Source of the DNA: Chloroflexota bacterium | GTDB lineage: Bacteria; Chloroflexota; Anaerolineae; Aggregatilineales; Phototrophicaceae | Length of the DNA stretch: 63,805 bases | Assembly (NCBI GenBank): GCA_011523545.1 | Contig: WTGN01000035.1 | Coordinates: 1-63,805 of the forward strand | Reading direction: 5' to 3' | Part shown: in pieces, positions 1 through 9,201 of the stretch | How the letters are laid out: each line of letters begins with the position of its first letter | Numbering within the stretch: the first letter of the stretch is position 1 | Program-made: the position numbers and the translations under genes | The notes under the pieces: generated by a model | Databases searched by the model: none | Told to the model about the DNA's origin: nothing | The model's input: the letters and a program-made list of their open reading frames with translations, nothing else

Positions 1-37
1 CTCCCTGACTCGTCGGGGAGGGGGCCGGGGGGTGGGG
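1..37 (+). repeat. Dispersed hairpin/G-quadruplex repeat, copy 1 (truncated at window edge)
   Basis: Right part of a G-rich repeat. Bases 15-37 hold four G runs (4, 5, 6 and 4 Gs) separated by 1-2 bases, a textbook G-quadruplex pattern. Bases 1-32 are identical to 63774-63805, the other end of the window. Related copies are at 34747-34812 (+) and 50078-50124 (-). The left half of the hairpin is cut off by the window start. Confidence 0.8.
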
Positions 38-39
38 TT

Positions 40-55
40 GGCTTCAAACGAAGCC
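40..55. other. Short perfect hairpin downstream of rpsT
   Basis: GGCTTC-AAAC-GAAGCC forms a 6-bp stem with a 4-base loop, lying between the rpsT stop codon (minus strand) and the G-rich repeat. There is no T run on either side, so it is at best a weak or factor-assisted terminator of rpsT. Confidence 0.3.
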
Positions 56-103
56 GACAATCGCTGTCAGGCTCCGGTCAGTTGCGCGATCTCTATGGCG
101 ACG

Positions 104-370
104 CTAGCTTTCCAATTGAGCCAGCTGTCTCGTGAGGCGGCTCTTGCGGCGCGCCGCGTTGCGTTTGTGAACGACGCCGCGGCTGGCCAGTTTGTCCAGG
201 TCGCGCACAGCGATCTGAGTCGCAGTACGCGCCTCATCAAGGTTGCCATTATCGATGGCTTCACGCGCTTTCTTGACCAATGTACGCGCGCGATTACGAT
301 AATGGCGGTTGTGAAGCCGTCTCTTCTCGTTTTGCCGTATGCGCTTTATCGCTGATTTGTGATTTGCCAT
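104..370 (-). CDS. rpsT: 30S ribosomal protein S20
   Basis: Binds 16S rRNA early in assembly of the 30S subunit. The protein has 88 residues, the normal size for S20, is strongly basic, and begins with the family-typical MANHKSAIKRIRQNEKRR. An in-frame ATG 22 codons upstream (436) exists, but the family motif starts at the ATG at 370, so I chose that. The gene stands alone on the minus strand; the next gene upstream on that strand begins beyond 10 kb of other operons. A 7-bp perfect hairpin (384-400) lies 13 bases before the start codon in the presumed leader and could affect its translation (inference). Confidence 0.96.
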   Translation of the reverse strand: MANHKSAIKRIRQNEKRRLHNRHYRNRARTLVKKAREAIDNGNLDEARTATQIAVRDLDKLASRGVVHKRNAARRKSRLTRQLAQLES

Positions 371-383
371 AATCCAAGTTTTG

Positions 384-400
384 AGGAAGCGGCGCTTCCT
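384..400 (-). promoter_or_regulatory. Perfect hairpin in the rpsT leader
   Basis: AGGAAGC-GGC-GCTTCCT is a perfect 7-bp stem with a 3-base loop, 13 bases upstream of the rpsT start codon. A purine-rich AAAGGAG lies further upstream (around 412-418), so folding would bring it nearer to the start codon. S20 synthesis is autoregulated translationally in E. coli; a similar role here is inference. Confidence 0.35.
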
Positions 401-543
401 GTAGCTCCTTTCAAAGGCTCGGCTGCATGCGTCCATCTCAACCGGCGTTCATATCAGCACGGAAGCTTATCACCAGACTTGGCAAATGTCTATAGCGTGT
501 TGGAGGGATGCCGGCGCTGATGACGCGGGCGGGCGTCGTCTTG

Positions 544-1476
544 TCAGTCCGCGATTTTGGGGTCAAACGCGTCGCGCAATCCATCGCCGATCAGGTAAAA
601 GCAGAATACGGTCAAGGTGATCAGCAGCCCGGGCAAGAATACTAGATGCTGGGCGCGCCGCATGTAATCGACGCTGTTGCTGAGCATGTTGCCCCATGAA
701 GGAATCGGCGGCTGAATGCCGAAGCCAATGTAACTTAGCGCTGCTTCCAGCAGGATCAGACCACTCATCGCCTGCGCCAGGACGATTATCAGCAGCGAGA
801 AAACATTGGGCACAATATGTACGAACATGATGCGCAGGCTGGACGCGCCGATAGCTTGAGCGGCAATGTTATACTCGCGCTGTTTGAGCGAAAGCGTCTC
901 GCCCCGCACCAAACGCGCCACGCCCGTCCAACCGATCACGGAGAGAATGAACACCAGCGTCGCCGGCGTGGGCGACAGCACCGCGTTGATCGTTATCAGA
1001 AGGAACAGGCCCGGGATGGAGTTCAGCGTGGTGACAAGCCACATGATAATGTCATCGATGATCCCGCCAAAAAATCCGGCGAAGACACCAACCGTGATGC
1101 CGATGCTGATCGAGAATATGGCGGTGAAGAAGGCGATGCCCAAAGATACGCGCCCGCCATAGAGCAGGCGGCTCAGATGGTCCCGCCCCAATTCGTCCGC
1201 GCCAAGCGGGTGCCCCGGGGCAAATAAGGGCAAATACTTGTTGCTCAGGTCGATCTCCACCGGATCCACCTGGAGAACGGTTTCGCTCAAAAACGGAGCG
1301 AACAAGGAGGCCAGCGCAAATGCCAGCACAATCGCCATTGCTGCCAAAGTCGTGCGGTCCCGGCCTATGCGGCGGGCCGCCTTGCGCCACATATTCTGCG
1401 ACGGCGGCAGCTCTTCATGCGGCTGATGCCTGAGCTTGGCGGTTGCGCGGTTTACTCGCGCCGATCCACTTTGCAT
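544..1476 (-). CDS. Oligopeptide/dipeptide-type ABC transporter permease (DppC/OppC family)
   Basis: Second membrane subunit of an ABC importer for peptides or other small ligands. About 310 residues with an N-terminal OppC-type cytoplasmic segment and first membrane helix (near residues 45-70), a periplasmic loop with HPLGADELGRDHLSRLLYG, and the binding-protein-dependent permease domain with an EAA loop (AAQAIGASSLRIMFVHIVPN). I chose the ATG at 1476 because it follows the upstream permease stop by 13 bases with a GGGGG ribosome-binding site between; a start at 1515 would overlap the upstream gene and adds a Cys-rich, unlikely N terminus. Last gene of a binding protein-permease-permease operon; no ATPase genes are nearby, so shared ATPases must serve it. 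Confidence 0.9.
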   Translation of the reverse strand: MQSGSARVNRATAKLRHQPHEELPPSQNMWRKAARRIGRDRTTLAAMAIVLAFALASLFAPFLSETVLQVDPVEIDLSNKYLPLFAPGHPLGADELGRDHLSRLLYGGRVSLGIAFFTAIFSISIGITVGVFAGFFGGIIDDIIMWLVTTLNSIPGLFLLITINAVLSPTPATLVFILSVIGWTGVARLVRGETLSLKQREYNIAAQAIGASSLRIMFVHIVPNVFSLLIIVLAQAMSGLILLEAALSYIGFGIQPPIPSWGNMLSNSVDYMRRAQHLVFLPGLLITLTVFCFYLIGDGLRDAFDPKIAD

Positions 1477-1489
1477 GCCCGGCCCCCGA

Positions 1490-2554
<1,065 letters not shown>

Positions 2555-2591
2555 GCGCGCAAACCTGCCGGGCGTCGCTGAATAATCAGCC

Positions 2592-2616
2592 GCCAGGGGC
2601 GTGGGGATCCCCTGGC
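2592..2616 (-). promoter_or_regulatory. Intercistronic hairpin between binding-protein and permease genes
   Basis: GCCAGGGG and CCCCTGGC form a perfect 8-bp stem around a 9-base loop in the 81-base gap between the ABC binding protein and the first permease. No T run follows on the minus strand, so it is not a classic terminator. Such hairpins often protect the upstream mRNA segment and raise binding protein over permease levels; that role is inferred. Confidence 0.45.
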
Positions 2617-2635
2617 AGCAAAACGGCGTCGTCCG

Positions 2636-4426
2636 CTATGGCATAGCGACGGCCGGCGATACCCAGGCGTCTTGCGAGTAGGTGCGCGAGAATGGCGTCG
2701 GGTTCCAGTTCTTCGTGCCCGGCAGTACCGCCGTCATCGCCTCGGAGACGTACATGTAGAAGTAGGGCATGTCGTTGAACAGGATCTCCTGCACCTGCTC
2801 ATAGAGCGCCGCCCGCGCTTCTGTATGACAGCCGGGAACAACCCGCGCCTGGTCATTCAATTCGATCAACTCGGCGCTGTAATACGAGCCAAAGTTGAAG
2901 CCGGAGCCCGGCACATCAACTTCCGGATAATAAAATGGCGAGATATCCGGATCGACCGGCAGGCCCAGGCTCCAGCCCAGCATGTTCATGTCGAAAGTCT
3001 GTCCCGTTAGCTCAGGCAAGAAGGCGCTGCCCCAATCGATGGCTTCGAAAATGGCGTTGAAGCCGACTTTGTTCATCTCGGACTGGAAGTATAGCCCCAT
3101 CTGCTCGCCGATTTCCGAGCCGGCCGGCACGTGCAAATCGAGCGTCAGTTCGCTGCCGTTGTATTCCGGATCGACCTCCCGCGCGAACAAGCACTCGTCG
3201 CAGACGCGGGGCGTGCTCGGATCATCATCGTCGTCGATCCAGCCGGCCTGGGTCAATTTTTCCATCGCCAGCTCCGGATTGTATTCGTATTGGAGCTCCG
3301 GATTGTACACCCAGGATGTCGGAATGGTGTGCGTGGCCACCTTGAAGCCGTTGCCATCGCGAATGCCCTCGATCAGCGCGTCCATGTCCACCGCGTGAGA
3401 AATCGCCTGGCGCACCAGCACATCGCCCAAGACAGGATGCGGCTCCTGGGGCACGATGTTGCCGTCTTCATCAATGCCGGGCTGCGGATTATCCGGATTG
3501 GCGTGGTTCATGCCGAAGAAGGTGAAGCCGTTGCCGGTGAATTCAAAGCGCGGATATTCCAGCAAATCCGGATCGGTGCGGAATTCTTCCTGCCGCGTCG
3601 CCGGTACAGCCAAAATGCTGAACTCGCCGCCGATGAATCGCTCGGTTTCGACATTTTCGTCCGCGACCTGCAAGGTCACTGATTCCGAAGGGCTGATGAA
3701 ACCCAGTATCGAATCGGGAAAAGATTGATCGGCCAGCAGGCTGATGCGCTCGCCAGCGGCGAATTCCACATCCTTGAACGGCCCAAAGGATACCGTTGGA
3801 ATGCGCCGGGGCTCGTCCATCATCGCGGCATAATTGTCGCCATACAGTTCGGAGAATACATGAGCCGGCACCGGCGTCACATCGTTCACATCGCTGAAGG
3901 AGATGCAGTCCGCCTCGTTGAAGGTCACCACAACCGTATAGTCGTCGGGCGCCTCGACGCTGACGATCTTGCCGCCGGCGGGCGTGCCATCCGCCATCGT
4001 CTCGAATATGCCAGAGCGCGGGCTGTCGATTTGACCGCTGCGCGTCGCATTAACCGACCACATGTAATCCGCCGATGTGATCGGCGTGCCATCGTTCCAG
4101 GCGATGTCCTCTCGCAAGTGAATGGTCAAGACTTTGCCGCTCTCGTCGTATTCCCAGCCAGAAGCCATCGCGCCAGCCAGATTCGGCTCTTCCAAACCAG
4201 TGAACGGGCTGACGCCGATGATCGCTGGATATAGCAAACCGTATACGGCGCTGGATGCGGTGTCCCCGCCGATAAGCGGATTGAATGTCGCGGGATCGCC
4301 CGCTGTGCTCCCGTCAATGATGATGCCGCCCAAGCCAGGGCCGGGCGCTTGATCCGCGTCTTGCGCGCTCAGCGGATAGACAAGTGAAACCAACAATAAG
4401 AGAATCAACCCAAGAATCTTTCTCAT
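2636..4426 (-). CDS. Extracellular peptide-type ABC solute-binding protein (family 5)
   Basis: Captures ligand outside the membrane and hands it to the two permeases downstream. About 596 residues, with an N-terminal signal peptide (MRKILGLILLLLVSLVYPLSA), then a family-5 binding-protein fold (for example the strands around YGLLYPAIIGVSPFTG, the GKVLTIHLREDIAWNDGTP signature near residue 115, and the ADYMWS segment). I chose the ATG at 4426 because the signal peptide begins there and a GGGG-rich site precedes it; an in-frame ATG at 4462 would add 12 hydrophilic residues. Acidic, with many Asp/Glu, as expected for an exported protein. First gene of the three-gene operon. Confidence 0.9.
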   Translation of the reverse strand: MRKILGLILLLLVSLVYPLSAQDADQAPGPGLGGIIIDGSTAGDPATFNPLIGGDTASSAVYGLLYPAIIGVSPFTGLEEPNLAGAMASGWEYDESGKVLTIHLREDIAWNDGTPITSADYMWSVNATRSGQIDSPRSGIFETMADGTPAGGKIVSVEAPDDYTVVVTFNEADCISFSDVNDVTPVPAHVFSELYGDNYAAMMDEPRRIPTVSFGPFKDVEFAAGERISLLADQSFPDSILGFISPSESVTLQVADENVETERFIGGEFSILAVPATRQEEFRTDPDLLEYPRFEFTGNGFTFFGMNHANPDNPQPGIDEDGNIVPQEPHPVLGDVLVRQAISHAVDMDALIEGIRDGNGFKVATHTIPTSWVYNPELQYEYNPELAMEKLTQAGWIDDDDDPSTPRVCDECLFAREVDPEYNGSELTLDLHVPAGSEIGEQMGLYFQSEMNKVGFNAIFEAIDWGSAFLPELTGQTFDMNMLGWSLGLPVDPDISPFYYPEVDVPGSGFNFGSYYSAELIELNDQARVVPGCHTEARAALYEQVQEILFNDMPYFYMYVSEAMTAVLPGTKNWNPTPFSRTYSQDAWVSPAVAMP

Positions 4427-4489
4427 TTGACCCACCACCCCTTCATTCAGGTTATCCGGCATTGCTAAACAGGTGCTTTCCTTCAGTTT

Positions 4490-4498
4490 AGTCTAACA
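4490..4498 (-). promoter_or_regulatory. Candidate extended -10 element for the peptide ABC operon
   Basis: On the minus strand this reads TGTTAGACT, an extended -10 (TGn plus TAGACT), about 60 bases before the binding-protein start. It overlaps a short symmetric TTAGTCTAA (4488-4496). No convincing -35 box was found, so this is a weak call. Confidence 0.3.
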
Positions 4499-4715
4499 TA
4501 ATACTGTCTCTTTAACCTAGCGAAGACCGCTGCGCATGATTGCGGCGAAGCCCGGCTGTCTCCATTTTGCTTGCCTTCGAGACAGGCCAGCGGAAGGGTT
4601 TCATGCTGGTCTGTGAACGTGATGCGCTTCCCCTACAATTACCGAAACCGATTTGCGATAATGTGCCACAGAATTCATTGGCGACGATTTTCACAAACAG
4701 GACAGGACGGCCAGA

Positions 4716-5387
4716 ATGATCAACAGAGGCGGCGAGCGGTCGGTACTTCATCAAATGCTTCGTTGCGGTATTTTCGTCTTTTTCGCGCTTTCCATCGTCG
4801 CTTGCGGCAGCATGGTCGAGCCGGTCATGCGCGAAGCGACGGCGACATCGGTATCGGTAGACGAGCCCGATGACAGCGCGACGCCGACAATGCCACCGAC
4901 CGCAACGACTATGCCACCCACGCAAACGCCGACGACCGCGCCGACAGCCATGCCCACGCTCGAACCATCGCCCAGTCCCGAGCCGACGTCCGCCCCGGCG
5001 CTCTCGCCTATAGACCGGCTGGTTGCCGTGCGTGACCCCTTCAACGGCGCGATTCTCTTCGGCACATTCCAAGACGCGGCCAACTATTCCTGTGCCAACT
5101 GCCATCTGACCGACAGCGAGAAGGCAAACCTAGGACCTGGCTTGCTTAACATCAAAGACCGCGCCGCCACCCGCGTCGAAGGCGTGACCGCCGCCGAATA
5201 CATATATCAGTCCATAGTCGATTCCAAGTCCTACACTGTGGAGGGATTCGACCCCGAGCTCATGCCGCAGAATTGGGCCGAAATCTACAGCGATCTCGAG
5301 ATATTTGACATCGTCGCCTATTTGATGACGCTCGAAGGCCGCTCCGACATCGACGATCCCGATCCTGTGGCCGAAGACGCCGACTGA
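4716..5387 (+). CDS. c-type cytochrome lipoprotein with Pro/Thr-rich stalk
   Basis: Predicted electron carrier anchored outside the membrane. Of 223 residues, the first 30 form a lipoprotein signal ending in a lipobox (LSIVAC, Cys30). Residues about 50-100 are a Thr/Pro/Ser-rich low-complexity stalk. The C-terminal domain (about 105-205) is a single class I cytochrome c: CANCH heme site near residue 125-129 and a probable axial Met in ELMPQNW near 182, followed by the closing helix DLEIFDIVAYLMTLEG. Tail is acidic. It converges with the lyase gene (13-base gap) and has no obvious partner here; a role in a terminal oxidase or other respiratory chain is possible but not shown. Confidence 0.88.
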   Translation: MINRGGERSVLHQMLRCGIFVFFALSIVACGSMVEPVMREATATSVSVDEPDDSATPTMPPTATTMPPTQTPTTAPTAMPTLEPSPSPEPTSAPALSPIDRLVAVRDPFNGAILFGTFQDAANYSCANCHLTDSEKANLGPGLLNIKDRAATRVEGVTAAEYIYQSIVDSKSYTVEGFDPELMPQNWAEIYSDLEIFDIVAYLMTLEGRSDIDDPDPVAEDAD

Positions 5388-5400
5388 CGCGCGCCCGCCG

Positions 5401-6888
5401 CTACTTGAGCAGCTCGTCGACCGCGGCTTGCAGATCTTGTTCCGCCGCCGCGATTGATCCGCGCACAGTTTCCAGCCAACGTTCATCATCTTTGATGCTG
5501 ACGCCTTCCCGCGCCAGAACATCGGCAGTCGCGCTCGGCGCGGCGCCACCGGGCAGCAGGCGCGCGTCGACAAATGCCTGCGGGTCCAGCGCGCGCTTGA
5601 AAGCATCTTCGCTCAGCTCGACATGCAGCCCCAGGCTCTCGCGCGCGACCTCGCTCAACATGCGCCGCGTGAGTTCGTCGGGCGCCAGTCCTTCGCGCTG
5701 CGCGTAGCTCACGAGCGCCGAAACGATGCCATGCGCCTGGCGGAAGGGCAGGTTGCATTCTCGCACCAAGGTATCAGCAAGCTCCGTCACCGTCGTGAAG
5801 CCCTGCCCGGCGCGCTCGCGCAAGCGGGAGACGTTCACTTCCAGCGTGTCAATGACGGCGGCAAAAAGCTGCAGCATCTGCCCGGCCGTGTCCAGCGAGC
5901 CGAAAAGCGGCGGAAATACCTCGTCTTCAATGTCCTGCGTATCGCCATAGGGAACGTTGTGGCACTGGATAACGATGCCCTGCGCCTGCGCCAGCATGCG
6001 GCTGATGCGCGCTCTTAGATGCTCCAGCACAACCGGGTTGCGCTTCTGCGGCATGATCGAGCTGATCTGAATGAAGCTGTCGTCGATGCGGATGGCGCCG
6101 CTCTCCTGCGTCGCCCAAAAGAGCATGTCTCGCGTGAAGCGGGACAGGTTAATCCCCAGCGTTGACAAGGCGCCGGCTACATCGGTGAGATTGTCAGAAG
6201 CGCCGATGCTGTCATAAGTGCTAAGTTGAATCTCGTCGAAACCAAGCAGGCGCGCGCTCAGATGGCGATCGATGGGAAAGGCGGTACCGGTCAGGGCGGC
6301 GGCGCCGAGCGGGCTCAGGTTATTGGTCTTGTATGCGAAGCGCAGGCGCGCCGAATCCCGCCGCAGGCCGGCCATCAGCCCAGCGAAATAATGCGCCATC
6401 GTTGTTGGCTGCGCCGGCTGTGTGTGCGTATAGCCGGGCATCAGCGTGCCTAAGTGCAATTCTGCGAAACTGCGCAGACTCTGGCGAAAATGCAGCAAAT
6501 CCTCCAGCGCCCGCAGCAAACGTGGACGCAGGGCGAGCCGCGTCAGCGCATAGCCGAGGTCGTTGCGGCTGCGCGCCAACTGCAGGTTGCCGCCGTAGGC
6601 CGCCCCCGCAAATTCGATGAGTTTGTTCTCCATGGCGAAGAACAGGTCTTCCACGCCTTCGCCGAGCGTCAGCGCGTCCATGCCCATCGCTTCGACCTGC
6701 TGCAGCGCGTCGAGCAGCGCGCGGGCGTTTTCCGCCGAGAGGATATCGCAGCGCCGCAGCATGACCACATGCGCGCGATTAGCCGCCAGCATCGGCGCGT
6801 AAAGATAGGTCTTGGCGTCTTCATAGAAGGGCTGCAGCACGTACTTGTCGTACAGCGGATGAGGGAAAGCCGAGCCGGCGCGCGACAA
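5401..6888 (-). CDS. argH: Argininosuccinate lyase-family enzyme in a sugar ABC operon
   Basis: Member of the fumarase/aspartase/ArgH superfamily, which eliminates fumarate (or a similar product) from a succinylated substrate. 495 residues with the three family signatures: RSRND (106-110), GYTHTQ (152-157, catalytic His region) and SSIMPQKRNP (276-285, catalytic Ser loop). The usual N-terminal LWGGRF of biosynthetic ArgH is missing; the protein begins directly with FPHPLYDKYV-like sequence. The start is a TTG at 6888, only one codon after the in-frame TAG of the upstream permease, so translation is likely coupled. Last gene of a sugar transport operon and no argG is nearby, so a catabolic or non-canonical role is possible (inference). 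Confidence 0.82.
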   Translation of the reverse strand: MSRAGSAFPHPLYDKYVLQPFYEDAKTYLYAPMLAANRAHVVMLRRCDILSAENARALLDALQQVEAMGMDALTLGEGVEDLFFAMENKLIEFAGAAYGGNLQLARSRNDLGYALTRLALRPRLLRALEDLLHFRQSLRSFAELHLGTLMPGYTHTQPAQPTTMAHYFAGLMAGLRRDSARLRFAYKTNNLSPLGAAALTGTAFPIDRHLSARLLGFDEIQLSTYDSIGASDNLTDVAGALSTLGINLSRFTRDMLFWATQESGAIRIDDSFIQISSIMPQKRNPVVLEHLRARISRMLAQAQGIVIQCHNVPYGDTQDIEDEVFPPLFGSLDTAGQMLQLFAAVIDTLEVNVSRLRERAGQGFTTVTELADTLVRECNLPFRQAHGIVSALVSYAQREGLAPDELTRRMLSEVARESLGLHVELSEDAFKRALDPQAFVDARLLPGGAAPSATADVLAREGVSIKDDERWLETVRGSIAAAEQDLQAAVDELLK

Positions 6889-6891
6889 GAT

Positions 6892-7788
6892 CTAGCCCTT
6901 TAGACCAGTCAAGGCGATTCCTTCAATGATGTAGCGCTGAAAGATGATGACCACGATAAGAAGCGGCACAACAGAAAGCGAGGCGCCGGTCATGATGAGA
7001 TTCCAGGGCGTATCCGCTTCGGATGAGAATTGCTGTATGCCCACCGGCAGCGTGAACATCTCGCTTCGGGTCGTCGCGATCAGCGGCCAAATGAAGGCGT
7101 TCCAGTTGCCGAGAAAGTTGAATATGCAGAGCGCGCCAATCGCCGGCAAGCTCAAGGGCACCGCCACCCGCCAATACAAGCCAAATTCGCTGACGCCGTC
7201 GATGCGCCCGGCGTCCAGCAACTCGTCGGGCACGCCCTGCATGAACTGACGCATCAAAAAGATGCCAGAGGCGGTGATGACGCCAGGGAAGGCGATGCCC
7301 CAATAGGTGTCGACCCATGTGCCGCCGATCGGCGGATCAGAGGACATGATGAACCAGGGGATGAGCAGCATCTCGGTCGGCACCATCAGTGATGTCAGAA
7401 AAATGATGAAGATCGGGCGCTTGCCGGGGAAACTGTATTTGGCGAAAACGAAGCCGGCCAGCGAATCAAAAAAGGCCACGCTCACCGTGCTCATGACCGC
7501 GACGATAAATGAGTTCTTGTACCAAAGCGGCAGGTCTGTCTCGTTGATGACTTCGCTGTAGTTGTTCAGGGTCGGCTCAACTGGAAACACGTTCCGGCGC
7601 AAAATCTCTTTTTCCGGTTTGAGCGACGTGGACAGCATCCACATGAACGGCACGATCATCGTAAAGGCGATCATCGTCAGCAGCAGGTAGGAGAAGAACT
7701 TGTACTTCCAGTCGTCGCCGGCTCTGCCGACCGCGGCGCCGCGTCCCTGGTCCTTGAAAATGTTTGAGGGTGTGATTGATTCCGCCAT
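6892..7788 (-). CDS. Carbohydrate ABC transporter permease (MalG type, CUT1)
   Basis: Inner-membrane subunit of a sugar importer. 298 residues: cytoplasmic N terminus, first helix near 30-50 followed by MWMLSTSLKPEKEI (classic MalG-type segment), central helices, and the EAA loop DAGRIDGVSEFGLYWRVAVP near 195-215. Its start follows the partner permease by only 7 bases and its stop precedes the lyase start by 3 bases, showing a compact operon. Substrate not determinable from the sequence. Confidence 0.93.
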   Translation of the reverse strand: MAESITPSNIFKDQGRGAAVGRAGDDWKYKFFSYLLLTMIAFTMIVPFMWMLSTSLKPEKEILRRNVFPVEPTLNNYSEVINETDLPLWYKNSFIVAVMSTVSVAFFDSLAGFVFAKYSFPGKRPIFIIFLTSLMVPTEMLLIPWFIMSSDPPIGGTWVDTYWGIAFPGVITASGIFLMRQFMQGVPDELLDAGRIDGVSEFGLYWRVAVPLSLPAIGALCIFNFLGNWNAFIWPLIATTRSEMFTLPVGIQQFSSEADTPWNLIMTGASLSVVPLLIVVIIFQRYIIEGIALTGLKG

Positions 7789-7795
7789 GCCTGCC

Positions 7796-8701
7796 TCAGT
7801 TTATTCGGCGCGATGTGACCGACAGTTGGATGATCGTGACGCCCAGAATCAAAGCGAACAGCACCACGGTCAGCGATGACGCGTAGCCCATGTTGAAGCT
7901 CTGAAAGGCTTCGCGGTAAGTTTGCAGCACAACGGTGACCGTCGCGTCCAGGGGGCCGCCGCGGCCCTGCTCGGTCATCGCAATCACGGGCGCGAACATG
8001 CGCAAGAAGGAGATCGTCTGCAATACCAGCAGATACACGATGCTGGGGTTCAGCAGCGGCAGTGTGATATAACGAAAAGTATGCCAGCGGCTGGCGCCAT
8101 CGACCTCGGCCGCCTCGTAATATGTGCGCGGAATCTGCTTTAAGCCGGCGAGGAATATGATGATAGCGAAACCCATGCCCTGCCAGATGACCAGCGCCAG
8201 CACCGACGGCAGCGCCTGCTGCGTGCTCCTGAGAAATGGCTGCTGCGGCAGGGAGACGAGCTGCAAAATGACATTAAAAAGCCCGAAGCGCGGTTGATAC
8301 AGCATGCGGAAAACCCAGGCAATGGCGATGGTTGACGTCACAAAAGGCAGGAAAAACATGATGCGATAGATGGTGCTCAAGAAGCGGATTTCATTGAGCA
8401 TCAAGGCGATCGCCAATGCCAGGCAGAGCTGAATCGGCACGCCGAGCAGCACATAATTGATCGTGTTCTGGAAGGCGGATTTGGTCTGGGATTTGCGCTT
8501 GCCTAATTGTTCAAATACTTTTTCGTAATTCTCAAAGCCGACATAGGGCTGCTCAGCCGCCAGCGGATTGTAGTCATGCAGGCTCATCTGGAAGGCAAAG
8601 AGCGCCGGATAAACGCGGATGTAAGCGAAAAAGACGATCGGAATCGCCAGAAAGATATATGCCCAGACCACTTTTTTCTTAGCCAGTGTCATAGTAAACA
8701 C
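7796..8701 (-). CDS. Carbohydrate ABC transporter permease (MalF type, CUT1)
   Basis: Partner membrane subunit of the sugar importer. About 300 residues with six predicted helices and the EAA loop YEAAEVDGASRWHTFRYITL near 190-210. The open frame starts with GTG at 8701; an ATG three codons later (8692, MTLAKKKVVW) is an equally good start and neither has a strong ribosome-binding site. Lies 62 bases downstream of a small membrane protein gene and 7 bases upstream of the MalG-type gene. No ATPase gene is in the operon; a shared MsmX-like ATPase would be needed (known for CUT1 systems). Confidence 0.92.
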   Translation of the reverse strand: MFTMTLAKKKVVWAYIFLAIPIVFFAYIRVYPALFAFQMSLHDYNPLAAEQPYVGFENYEKVFEQLGKRKSQTKSAFQNTINYVLLGVPIQLCLALAIALMLNEIRFLSTIYRIMFFLPFVTSTIAIAWVFRMLYQPRFGLFNVILQLVSLPQQPFLRSTQQALPSVLALVIWQGMGFAIIIFLAGLKQIPRTYYEAAEVDGASRWHTFRYITLPLLNPSIVYLLVLQTISFLRMFAPVIAMTEQGRGGPLDATVTVVLQTYREAFQSFNMGYASSLTVVLFALILGVTIIQLSVTSRRIN

Positions 8702-8763
8702 GCTTCAGGCGCCACAATGGACGCCGGAAAACTAACCAGGCAGGCGAGATCAATCGGGATGCG

Positions 8764-9093
8764 CTACAGGTTGCTGGCGCCGTTCTTCGCCTGGACGTAT
8801 ACGACATAAATATGCAGCGGCATAGCGACACAGAGCCCGATGCCGGCCGTCAGCGCGGCGCTGCCATACAGTAAGCCCAGGACAACGGGCGCGCCGATGA
8901 ACATCCACAAGAGCCCGGCGCCGACCTTGTCATTCAGAATATGCGCCAATCCCCATAAACCGAAGAGACCGGCGATCACACCCACAACGAAAGCGGTCTG
9001 GTTGCGAGGCTCAACCGACTGCCTCTGCATGCCGGCCGCTTGATAGCCCTGTTGAAACCCGGCTTCAAAGATTTCTTCGTTCTTGTGCTTCAA
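8764..9093 (-). CDS. Small membrane protein of unknown function in the sugar ABC operon
   Basis: 109 residues. Hydrophilic N-terminal part (1-30, Gln/Glu-rich) and three hydrophobic stretches (about 33-51, 56-75 and 78-100). Starts with TTG at 9093, well supported by AGGAGA eight bases upstream. I do not recognise the family with confidence; arrangement resembles small TM2-like or DUF membrane proteins. Sits between the sugar-binding protein gene (108 bases upstream) and the first permease, so it is probably co-transcribed with the importer and may be an accessory subunit (inference). Confidence 0.7.
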   Translation of the reverse strand: MKHKNEEIFEAGFQQGYQAAGMQRQSVEPRNQTAFVVGVIAGLFGLWGLAHILNDKVGAGLLWMFIGAPVVLGLLYGSAALTAGIGLCVAMPLHIYVVYVQAKNGASNL

Positions 9094-9201
9094 GGGCTTG
9101 TCTCCTGTTTGCGATTGGCGCTGTGTTCGTTGTGAGAATGACGGACTGCGCCAGACGTATGCAAATCCGGCGCAGTCGCGCAGCTATCGAGGGCACAGAC
9201 C

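Noticed and set aside
1..32. Circular plasmid or phage genome because the ends match
   Set aside because: The match is a dispersed repeat also found inside the window, and the gene content is core chromosomal without replication or capsid genes.
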